Source of the DNA: an uncultured Anaerovibrio sp.
Lineage (GTDB): Bacteria; Bacillota; Negativicutes; Selenomonadales; Selenomonadaceae
NCBI GenBank assembly: GCA_934196075.1
Contig: CAKPVW010000030.1
Coordinates: 1 to 21,522 of the forward strand
Direction: 5' to 3'
DNA length: 21,522 nt
How positions within the stretch are numbered: the first letter of the stretch is position 1; the number at the start of each line of letters is the position of its first letter. Below, in pieces: positions 15,278-21,522 of this stretch. A program made the translations under genes and the position numbers. The notes beneath the pieces were generated by a model, which saw only the letters and a list, made by a program, of their open reading frames with translations, had not been told where the DNA came from and did no database searches.

Positions 15278-15316
15278 GTCTTTCCCTTAATTTACTGCTA
15301 TTTTTAAGGGAAAGAC
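15278..15316. promoter_or_regulatory. Perfect 13-bp inverted repeat upstream of the AAA-ATPase-like gene
   Basis: GTCTTTCCCTTAA (15278-15290) and TTAAGGGAAAGAC (15304-15316) pair without mismatch around a 13-nt loop. A second, shorter dyad CATCAC/GTGATG lies at about 15251-15267. Neither is followed by a proper T-run, so these look more like operator or attenuator structures in the leader of the minus-strand gene than a terminator. Confidence 0.45.
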
Positions 15317-15346
15317 GTAAGGAATAAGGGAAAAGCTTATGCTTTT

Positions 15347-16264
15347 TTATAGTTTTGCGCCAAACGCCTCTATTACTTCATCTGAATCACGTCCGCTAAT
15401 GCTCTTGCCCATTGCTTTTGCAATAGCATCAAGTAAGCTACCAGCACGTTTAACTATAAACTGATCAAAATCATCAGAACGCATCGACATTACATTCAAC
15501 CAATGAGAATCTATATATTTATTAAGATCATTCTTAGAAACACCGTATTTTTCTTCAATTTTAGACAAGTATTCAAATGGTACAGCTCCGCCAATTTTTC
15601 TATTAGTTGTAAAAGAAATCGGAGTTTTATTTACAATTGAATTATATTTAGATTTAGGATATCCCTTTAGCACACAGTATGCTTTAGGGAATACATGATG
15701 AATATCAATATTTTCCGCCTTAAATACTGTAAAATCCATATCTTGACCAGATATAAAATCTTTACTCTGATTTTTTAAAATTAATGCCATAATTCCCTTG
15801 TAAGCAGCTGACTGCCTTGATTGTAAACCAAGCAGTCTTATCGGACTAAAATATGCATCAGATATAGTTTTAGGAAGATTAACATCGCCATCCACCCATT
15901 TCATTACTCCTACTACATCCTGTACAAATCGAGTTTCATTCGCACCGCCATATAATTCGCCAAAAATACCACACCATAGCCATTGCTCAATCTTACCTCT
16001 AACACCTGCAACATCAAGCAGTTCCTTTTCTTTTAACAAAGTACACAATACTGACAGCGGTATCAATTGAGTTGAATACGGCAGATTATTTGAAGTAAAT
16101 ATACGATTCCGTTGCAAAATCTTTTCGGCTTCAACAAACCCAGCTTCTAGTTCATCAGCATATTTCATATAATCTTCAAGCTTTAAAATTAATACATCTT
16201 TTCTCTTACAAGACACCGTGCCACCTGATTTATAAGTTGATAACAAAGTACAAGCTGTCAAAAA
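15347..16264 (-). pseudogene. DUF262/DUF1524 (GmrSD-like) nuclease, C-terminal half only
   Basis: The sequence contains ENIDIHHVFPKAYC (His188-His189), KYNSIVNKTPISFTTN and RKIGG, with Asn207, 211 and 220. This is the HNH/DUF1524 signature found at the C-terminus of DUF262 proteins. GmrSD-type members are type IV restriction enzymes that attack modified phage DNA. The preceding 170 residues (SGGTVSCKRKDVL, RIFTSNNLPYSTQLIPL) are the helical middle of such proteins. The N-terminal DUF262 NTPase half, about 300 aa, is absent. In frame, AFLTACTLLSTYKSGG runs straight to the recombinase fragment at about 16265-16275. TTG at 16261 is only a formal start, without a ribosome site. It is probably inactive, as the regulatory and NTPase half is gone. 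Confidence 0.75.
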
Positions 16265-16269
16265 AGCTA

Positions 16270-16815
16270 TACCACTGCAACTGGAACAATCGTGGAGTTA
16301 AATCTATCGTCTGGCGTTGCATCAGTAGGCTTGAATCCACAGGACTGGAATGCCACGCCAGAACCATTAACGAACTGATCCTTCAGGATGCTGTCGTCAA
16401 AGCAATCAGCCAGATGCTTGGAGACAAAAATAGCTATCAGGCACAACTACAGCTCAATATTGCCTCAGTCATCCGAGCTTCACAGGCGACCTCCGTTGAA
16501 AACATCGACGAGAAGCTGATGGCCTTGCAACAGGAGCTTATCCAGAAAGCCCAGAGCAAAGAAGCCTATGACGAAATTGCCGATGAAATATTCCGTCTTC
16601 GAGAACTCCGCCAGAAGACCACTATAGACACTGCCGCAAGGGATGAACAGATAAAGCGGATCAATGACCTGCAGGATTATATCGCCCAACAGACTACCTA
16701 CCTCACCGAATTTGACGAATCTCTGGTGCGACGCTGGATCAAACAGATCACTATCTGGGATGACCACATCACCGTCGAACTTAAGTCCGGTGTTAGTATT
16801 GATGTGGATGTATAA
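16270..16815 (+). pseudogene. Large serine recombinase, C-terminal fragment
   Basis: The translated frame begins its recognisable part with NWNNRGVKSIVWRCISRLE and then CHARTINELILQDAVVKAI, the end of the zinc beta-ribbon and following segment of a large serine recombinase. A long coiled coil follows (ENIDEKLMALQQELIQKAQ to RINDLQDYIAQQT), then VRRWIKQITIWDDHITVEL and a short tail. The catalytic N-terminal resolvase domain and most of the recombinase domain are missing. The 5' end is fused head-to-head to the equally truncated DUF262-type gene. It is followed by a hairpin and T-rich stretch. It is a relic of an integrated element whose other end is not visible here. Confidence 0.78.
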
Positions 16816-16829
16816 ATTCATAGCTACAC

Positions 16830-16878
16830 AAAGGCTACGTGACACTGGATAAATTTCAGTGATGCGGAGCCTTTTCAT
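16830..16878 (+). terminator. Terminator after the recombinase fragment
   Basis: AAAGGCT (16830-16836) pairs with AGCCTTT (16868-16874), with an inner CACTG/CAGTG stem, followed by TCATTTTATTT. It is adjacent to the stop of the convergent minus-strand gene at 16880 and may serve mainly the plus strand. Confidence 0.5.
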
Positions 16879-16879
16879 T

Positions 16880-18508
16880 TTATTTCAAATTTTCAATATT
16901 TAATTCCATGAACGTTAAAAAGTTCGTAGCGTCTTTTAACAAACATGAAAAGGTTTCTGCATAATTTTCTTTTTTCACATCAAGCTTTTTTGTAATTTTT
17001 TGGTATCCCTTTCCTTTACGATGTCCTGTTCCACTTGAACGTAACTCCTGCAGATTTCTCAAGAACTTAATATGTTCATCATAATTTTCGATATTGCTTT
17101 CACATAGCCAGGCCTCTATTTTTGAGATACTACCTACAAGTTTTTCGTAATTATCAGTTAATCGCTTTGAAATACTCTTTTCATTTAAAGAATCAATTAG
17201 TATTTTGACTAAAGAAAGAACAAGCATATCCATCTCAGCAATTGAATTATTTACTGGAACTCTTAATGTTTCAAAATTATAAGTATCTTGCTCTGTTAAC
17301 GATAAAAATAAAGGCCATCCATACTTTTCATCGAAAACCTTATTCAATCGTTTATAAGCTTTCTTAAAAACAAAATCTGGAGAGTCTGAGTCTGATGCAA
17401 TACACATAAAATCTCTCTTTATTTTTGTTTTGCTCAATTTTCCTCCAATTGGCTTGTTAAATCCCCTCCAGTAATGTTGCTCTGCTTCGCTTGGTAAGTC
17501 TCTTCCCAAATCACCTAGATAAGCCGATACATAATCTGAATTGCTATTATCAATATACAATGACCACAATACGCCACATCGAATAATTCCATCTTCAACT
17601 TTATAAATTTCAGGTTTTGAATAATACTTATACAGTACGGCACTATCAAAATATACAGGTGTTAAATAGTGTGGTGCTGTTGGATTTGCTCCAGAGTAAT
17701 TGTTTAGGTCCTTCGGATTACAAGTATGGCGTATTTCTTTTCCGTTCTCATCTATACCAATAATAAAATCAACATAAGTCTTTTCTTCATTATACGGCCA
17801 AATATTACTATCACATAAACTGCAACCTGAAATAACATTTTTTGCCAAAATATAAGAATAATTTTCTCTCTTTAGTCCAGTTGATGTGTTTCCGATATTA
17901 AGTGTATAAAAAATTGTGTTGTCGTTATTTCTATAAACCAGTCCGTCTTCCTTGACTTTTTCTGAGTCATTAATAGAAATGCATCTACTATCAATATGAA
18001 TCATCAACACTTTTTCTTTCACTGCTAGATACGTTTTTAAGTATCTTTTATGTATAGTGATGTATCCATTGTCATTCATTTTCACTACGGTAATTCCCTC
18101 ACCGTTAGAAACATCAATATATTCTTTTTTTTGTGAGTTGAAATACAAATTAAATAATAGTCGAAACTCTTCAACAATTTCTATTGAATCCGGCGCCACG
18201 CCATTATATTCTCTTTTTATAATAAGCGGTTCATAATCATTGTCGTTTCCCCAGCGATGATAAACCTTTTCATCATCTTCCCAAGAACCATAAACTGTAA
18301 TCCCCGGCATCAATGTATGTGCATTATAGGTATCGTTTTCCATATCATTTTCAACTTCATCCAAAGGAAGAAGAAAACTCTGAAGGTATATATCATACTT
18401 TTCATCAATTTTATTTCCTGATACTGGAACCATTATGTCAGCATCTAAGCCTCTCTCAATCCATTCTCGAATATCAATCTGATACAAATAATCTTTATTC
18501 ATCATCAT
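16880..18508 (-). CDS. Hypothetical 542-aa protein with C-terminal HEPN-like motif, defence candidate
   Basis: I do not recognise a named family. The N-terminal 150 residues include IMVPVSGNKIDEKYD, PGITVYGSWEDDEKVYHRW and EIVEEFRLLFNLYFNSQ. The middle has a Cys pair (SGCSLCDSNIWPY) and a later PIGGKLSKTKIKRDFM. The C-terminal 150 residues are all-helical in character, with a run of SLVKILIDSLNEK and KLVGSISKIEAWL, and the motif ELRSSGTGHRKG in which Arg490 and His496 form RX5H. The HEPN ribonuclease motif is RX4-6H. An N-terminal sensor plus a C-terminal HEPN-like domain is an arrangement known from abortive-infection proteins such as ApeA. This protein is intact, with AGGAGG five bases from the ATG, in a neighbourhood of broken defence genes. 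HEPN assignment and function are inference. Confidence 0.7.
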   Translation of the reverse strand: MMMNKDYLYQIDIREWIERGLDADIMVPVSGNKIDEKYDIYLQSFLLPLDEVENDMENDTYNAHTLMPGITVYGSWEDDEKVYHRWGNDNDYEPLIIKREYNGVAPDSIEIVEEFRLLFNLYFNSQKKEYIDVSNGEGITVVKMNDNGYITIHKRYLKTYLAVKEKVLMIHIDSRCISINDSEKVKEDGLVYRNNDNTIFYTLNIGNTSTGLKRENYSYILAKNVISGCSLCDSNIWPYNEEKTYVDFIIGIDENGKEIRHTCNPKDLNNYSGANPTAPHYLTPVYFDSAVLYKYYSKPEIYKVEDGIIRCGVLWSLYIDNSNSDYVSAYLGDLGRDLPSEAEQHYWRGFNKPIGGKLSKTKIKRDFMCIASDSDSPDFVFKKAYKRLNKVFDEKYGWPLFLSLTEQDTYNFETLRVPVNNSIAEMDMLVLSLVKILIDSLNEKSISKRLTDNYEKLVGSISKIEAWLCESNIENYDEHIKFLRNLQELRSSGTGHRKGKGYQKITKKLDVKKENYAETFSCLLKDATNFLTFMELNIENLK

Positions 18509-18786
18509 TCAAATCCTCCTGTTATCTATTCCACTGCCAAGTCTGCCTCTTAATATCGAATGACTTGAACTGCGGTCGGTTCTGACAACAATTCCAGTGC
18601 CACAACTTATGACACCTAATCCACAACATAAACCCTACCACAATTTTCTGGCCATCCACATTTTCTCCGTTCAAGCTGAAAAGTAGATATGTCCCATACA
18701 AGAAAACCGAACTTTCTGCAAGACTTCTCTAATGATGCTAACCTCGCAAAAAGCTCGGAAATACACCACTTTTCAACATTTGATTT

Positions 18787-18926
18787 TTATTTTCTTGACA
18801 ACAAACATACCGTTTCCACATGGCTCGATAGGTCCGGATTGATGTCGGTTATCGGGAACTTATCCAGACTAATATGGTTTGTACCAAAATATCTCCGTTT
18901 GTTCGTGGAAACATATCTACAAATTC
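18787..18926 (-). pseudogene. Remnant of the rlmD 3' end (possible old attachment site)
   Basis: On the minus strand, 18825-18787 reads SHVETVCLLSRK and stops. This closely matches the C-terminal tail of the 23S rRNA uracil methyltransferase RlmD in many Clostridia (SHVETVxLLSR). About 75 bases upstream another frame reads EFVDMFPRT (18926-18900), the piece that directly precedes this tail in RlmD. The 75 bases between them look inserted. The 3' end of rlmD/rumA is a known integration site for conjugative elements. The match is short, so this rests on two motif pieces in the right order. The wider stretch 18509-19191 has no believable intact gene. Confidence 0.4.
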
Positions 18927-19191
18927 TGTAGCAAAAATATCTTAATACATTCCGCTATCCATATCGCAGCCTGAACCTCGTTCGTCCACGGAAAAAGTTC
19001 AGCTTTTTTATTCGTTTCTACTATTATAGTGATTCCAACATAAAAGTCAAATTCTGTGAGGAACTGCCATCGCCTCAACCTCGTCTGTTCTACGTATAAG
19101 AAACAGGTCAATGGCTATTTTTCGCCCCGACTGATGACCCAACTCCCATGCACTCGACCTTGGTAAGCTGAAAATTTTAATGGAGATGCTG

Positions 19192-20238
19192 CTACTTCTT
19201 CGCATTCTCTTCCAGTTCCAGCATGTACTTATCAAAGTCAGACATGAACAGCCTATCTTGAATAACACGATATTTTTCAAATTCAGTTTCAGCTTTTGCC
19301 TTGGCAATCTCAGCAGTAATTTTGCCTACATCCTGAAGAACCTCTCTGTCATCAGCCATCAGGAATAGATCCAGTCGCTTTGACCAATCCTCCATCGTCA
19401 TCGGAATGTGACGTTCTGCACGATCCTCGGCCAGATCCAGATAAGCCGAAACGATACGCTCTAATGAACGCATTTCCTGCTTTGAAAGATAATTCTTCGC
19501 AACACTCACATCACTTTTTACAATCTTTCCTTCCGGTGCTGCTGCCCACGTGGTCAGCCCCATATGTGGCTTATCAGCATCTGCTCGCTCATAAATCAAC
19601 TCTGCTGCCGTATGTCCGTGAACTGCATAATGCATCTTGTTCTGCACCTTGGCAAAAAACTGCTTTGTTGTTTTGGCTGTGCGGTCGTAATCAAGAGCTG
19701 TAGCATAGATGTCCGTTATCTTCTGATAGAATCTACGCTCAGACAAACGGATCTCACGAATCTGCTCAAGCAAGCGATCAAAGTATTCTGTTGTGAGCAC
19801 GGAACCACCATTTTTTAGACGTTCGTCATCCATAACCCATCCTTTGATGGTGTAGTCCTTTGCAATTTGATTAACCCATTTGCGAAACTGTACTGCACGC
19901 TCAGAATTAACCTTAAAACCAACTGCAATGATCATTTGAAGATTATAGTGTTTTGTATCACGAGTGACCTGGCGTGATCCTTCGGTTTGAACTATTCGGA
20001 AATTCCGAATAGTTGCAGACTCTTCTAATTCACTATCTGCATAAATCTTTTTAATATGTTCATTTATCGTTGGTAAACCAACGTCATATAATGTGGCCAT
20101 CATTTTCTGTGTCAGCCATATATTCTCATCCTCATAGCGCATCTCAATACTGTCCTGCTGATCGCCGACAGATGCAACATAAGTCAAGTATTCTGCTGCG
20201 CTGGAACGGATGGTTATTTCATCTTTTTTCTTTTTCAA
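19192..20238 (-). CDS. rhuM: RhuM-family protein (virulence-protein-like, often within type I restriction loci)
   Basis: The 348-aa protein matches the RhuM layout. It has a Bro-N/KilA-like N-terminal part (IEMRYEDENIWLTQKMMATLYDVGLPTINEHIKKIY), then TRDTKHYNLQMIIAVGFKVNSERAVQFRKWVNQIAK, LEQIREIRLSERRFYQKITDIY, and a C-terminal helical part with DWSKRLDLFLMADDREVL. The molecular role is unknown. Family members are frequently located between hsd genes, which fits the HsdR fragment elsewhere in this window. The start is TTG at 20238, with AAGGGAG six bases upstream. The open frame to 20361 is not supported. It appears complete. Confidence 0.85.
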   Translation of the reverse strand: MKKKKDEITIRSSAAEYLTYVASVGDQQDSIEMRYEDENIWLTQKMMATLYDVGLPTINEHIKKIYADSELEESATIRNFRIVQTEGSRQVTRDTKHYNLQMIIAVGFKVNSERAVQFRKWVNQIAKDYTIKGWVMDDERLKNGGSVLTTEYFDRLLEQIREIRLSERRFYQKITDIYATALDYDRTAKTTKQFFAKVQNKMHYAVHGHTAAELIYERADADKPHMGLTTWAAAPEGKIVKSDVSVAKNYLSKQEMRSLERIVSAYLDLAEDRAERHIPMTMEDWSKRLDLFLMADDREVLQDVGKITAEIAKAKAETEFEKYRVIQDRLFMSDFDKYMLELEENAKK

Positions 20239-20342
20239 CTTAATCTCCCTTTCTATTATTTTCCTATTTCTATTAAAAGCTATCCGCCTCTGCAAATAAT
20301 ATCTATCAAAACGCAATCTTTGATACAATTTATTATGTGGCC

Positions 20343-20376
20343 AAGAACCCAGAAACAGCACTATTTCTGGGTTCTT
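20343..20376. terminator. Strong bidirectional-type hairpin
   Basis: AAGAACCCAGAAA (20343-20355) and TTTCTGGGTTCTT (20364-20376) form a perfect 13-bp stem with an 8-nt loop. On the plus strand it runs into TTTCATG. On the minus strand it lies between the 105-aa gene and rhuM and could terminate the former, although the tail there is not T-rich. Confidence 0.55.
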
Positions 20377-20393
20377 TCATGTATGTTGGGCCA

Positions 20394-20454
20394 CTTTGAT
20401 AGTCGCCAATTGTGTCAATTTTTGTTTGATATGTTGTTGTAGCTGCTATCAAAG
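20394..20454. repeat. 9-bp inverted repeat CTTTGATAG/CTATCAAAG
   Basis: Perfect 9-bp arms at 20394-20402 and 20446-20454 are separated by 43 bp. TATCAAA-like words recur at about 20307, 20328 and 20434. This clustering in a 280-bp intergenic stretch suggests recombinase or regulator binding sites, though AT-richness makes some matches expected. Confidence 0.35.
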
Positions 20455-20522
20455 CGACACCTCTTTTCTCAATAATTAAAAAGTATGGAAAAATTAAAAG
20501 GTTTCTGTTATACTAATAACCC

Positions 20523-20840
20523 TTATTCATAAGGGCAATTATAATCGTTAATATCATCAAGTTCTATTGAGGAAATTGCTTTTGTTTGTCTATCAAAAAT
20601 AGCCTTCAAATGGACTTGTGTTCCTAATATCATTTCTAAAGTACATCTATTACCTTGATGGGGACATATTACTTCCACATCCACAGGACACTCATCAAGC
20701 TCTTTAATGTCTTTAGCATCAATATCAGAAACTACTTCACTCAAACAATCAATTGATATCTCTAAAAGATATTGTCCGTTTTCCAATTCTGCGATTTCGT
20801 CAATATTAAAATCCGAGCTAAGTTCAATGTTTTTTATCAC
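20523..20840 (-). CDS. Hypothetical protein, 105 aa
   Basis: The family is not recognised. The protein is acidic, with a conserved-looking Cys-rich patch CPVDVEVICPHQGNRCTL and a C-terminal NDYNCPYE. The start given is GTG at 20840, which has no good ribosome site. The frame continues upstream as SGDSAVIKN before it enters the edge of the recombinase fragment. This ORF may therefore be the 3' part of a longer gene truncated at the junction near 20845. It is head-to-head with the recombinase fragment. Confidence 0.45.
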   Translation of the reverse strand: MIKNIELSSDFNIDEIAELENGQYLLEISIDCLSEVVSDIDAKDIKELDECPVDVEVICPHQGNRCTLEMILGTQVHLKAIFDRQTKAISSIELDDINDYNCPYE

Positions 20841-20845
20841 TGCTG

Positions 20846-21095
20846 AATCACCAGACTGCAGGCAGAGACTTACCGCTCTGATATTGAAGCAATCACTATC
20901 TGCATGACTGGTGATTCGGCAAAGGTTACGGAAACAAATCTATTGCTCCGCTTTGTATCTCATGCCGATATGCTTACCAACTACAGCGAGGAGCTTTTTG
21001 AAAGTTACGCAGACCACATTGAGATTAGCGGTAGAAATGAAATCAGGTTTGTAATGAAATGTGGTCTAACATTCACAGAAAGGATTGGTGATTAG
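20846..21095 (+). pseudogene. Site-specific recombinase, C-terminal fragment
   Basis: After a stop at about 20843 the frame reads ITRLQAETYRSDIEAITICMTGDSA, then LLLRFVSHADMLTNYSEELFESYADHIEI, RNEIRFVMKCGLTFTERIGD and stops. This is the coiled-coil and terminal part of a serine-recombinase family protein of the type carried by Clostridial mobile elements. ATG at 20904 gives a 63-aa formal ORF, but the homology extends upstream of it to the junction. Its stop TAG abuts the ATG of the next gene, so the two were one operon. Confidence 0.65.
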
Positions 21096-21512
21096 ATGGG
21101 CCATACACCCTTTGGCTATCGGATTGAAAATGGCATAGCAATTATAGACGAACCTACAGCCGCAAAACTCCGACTGCTTTATAAAAATTATCTGAGTGGC
21201 ATGTCATTATCAAAGGCTGCTGCGGAAGCTGGGATACCAACCTATCACGGAACAGCAAAGCGATTGATGGGAACTGTCCATTATCTTGGCGACAGTTTCT
21301 ACCCTGCCATCATTGATAAGGACACCTACCAGAAAGCACAAGAAGAACGTAAACGCCGAGCCACAAAACTCGGACGAAATAATAAGCAAACACAGATGAA
21401 GGAAATAAAGATACCTACCCGTTTTCATATGGACGAGGTCACCGTCCTGCATGACAATCCTATGAAACAGGCAGAATATCTGTACAGCCTCATAGAAAGC
21501 GAGAGTCAATAA
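21096..21512 (+). CDS. Recombinase-type accessory protein, 138 aa
   Basis: The sequence MGHTPFGYRIENG, IDEPTAAKLRLLYKNYLSGMSLSKAA and YHGTAKRLMGTVHYLGDSFYPAIIDKDTY matches the Recombinase (PF07508-like) domain without a resolvase catalytic domain. Such short proteins are encoded between full-length serine recombinases in Clostridial integrative elements and are probably recombination partners. The ATG follows the upstream stop directly, with AAAGGA about 11 bases before. The stop TAA overlaps the ATG of a following gene. It appears complete, with a Lys/Arg-rich stretch (EERKRRATKLGRNNK) followed by a C-terminal tail. Confidence 0.7.
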   Translation: MGHTPFGYRIENGIAIIDEPTAAKLRLLYKNYLSGMSLSKAAAEAGIPTYHGTAKRLMGTVHYLGDSFYPAIIDKDTYQKAQEERKRRATKLGRNNKQTQMKEIKIPTRFHMDEVTVLHDNPMKQAEYLYSLIESESQ

Positions 21513-21522
21513 TGGGAAATGT
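21512..21522 (+). CDS. Start of a further gene, cut by the window end
   Basis: TAATG overlap at 21510-21514: the stop of the 138-aa gene shares its last A with ATG, and the reading MGN follows. By analogy with similar clusters it is likely the next recombinase, but only three codons are visible. Confidence 0.4.

Noticed and set aside
16480..16878. 132-aa minus-strand open frame
   Set aside because: It is antisense to the coiled-coil region of the recombinase fragment.
18689..18931. 80-aa plus-strand open frame
   Set aside because: It is antisense to the rlmD-like remnant, with no ribosome site and no family. A hairpin with a T-run at about 18969-19009 is not enough to support it.
1..21522. 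CRISPR arrays, tRNA or rRNA genes
   Set aside because: No regularly spaced direct repeats and no tRNA- or rRNA-like conserved segments were seen on either strand.

Overview
The window looks like an accessory region of a Bacillota (Firmicutes) chromosome. Shine-Dalgarno sites are canonical and flank composition is AT-rich. The mobile genes resemble those of gut Clostridia (tandem recombinases, RhuM). The secreted and metabolic genes would fit a Negativicutes-type host, but that placement is an impression and cannot be proven from this sequence. Most of the window is a worn mobile and defence island, and many genes are broken at visible junctions.

Left part (1-3364): a tnpB with a nonsense codon and an IS200/IS605-type hairpin butt into a HepT toxin remnant. 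Two intact nuclease-like genes follow, a GIY-YIG/DUF4357-like protein and a solitary PD-(D/E)XK protein. Next come an AT-rich stretch with a perfect hairpin, a doubtful small ORF and a 104-bp element with 21-bp terminal inverted repeats. Centre-left (3365-9475): two 1299-bp IS3-family copies in inverted orientation flank a richer-GC segment. That segment holds an HsdR fragment fused to a frameshifted, start-less secreted nucleoside hydrolase, a lipoprotein, a secreted protein and a third gene cut by the IS.

Centre (9547-15200) is the healthiest stretch. An nhaC-iadA operon (Na+/H+ antiporter family protein plus isoaspartyl dipeptidase) has a good promoter overlapped by a 10-bp inverted repeat. 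Upstream on the same strand lies a LysR regulator whose start overlaps (ATGA) the stop of an AAA-ATPase-like/PD-(D/E)XK gene. LysR is the obvious candidate regulator of nhaC-iadA, where isoaspartyl dipeptide breakdown would be coupled to ion or solute transport.

Right part (15347-21522): the C-terminal half of a DUF262/DUF1524 (GmrSD-like) nuclease sits head-to-head with the C-terminal third of a large serine recombinase. Then come an intact 542-aa protein of unknown family with a HEPN-like RX5H motif (the best candidate for an undescribed defence protein), a short remnant matching the 3' end of rlmD (a possible old attachment site), a RhuM-family gene, a small hypothetical gene, and a tightly packed series of recombinase-type genes running off the window end.

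No tRNA, rRNA or CRISPR array was seen.
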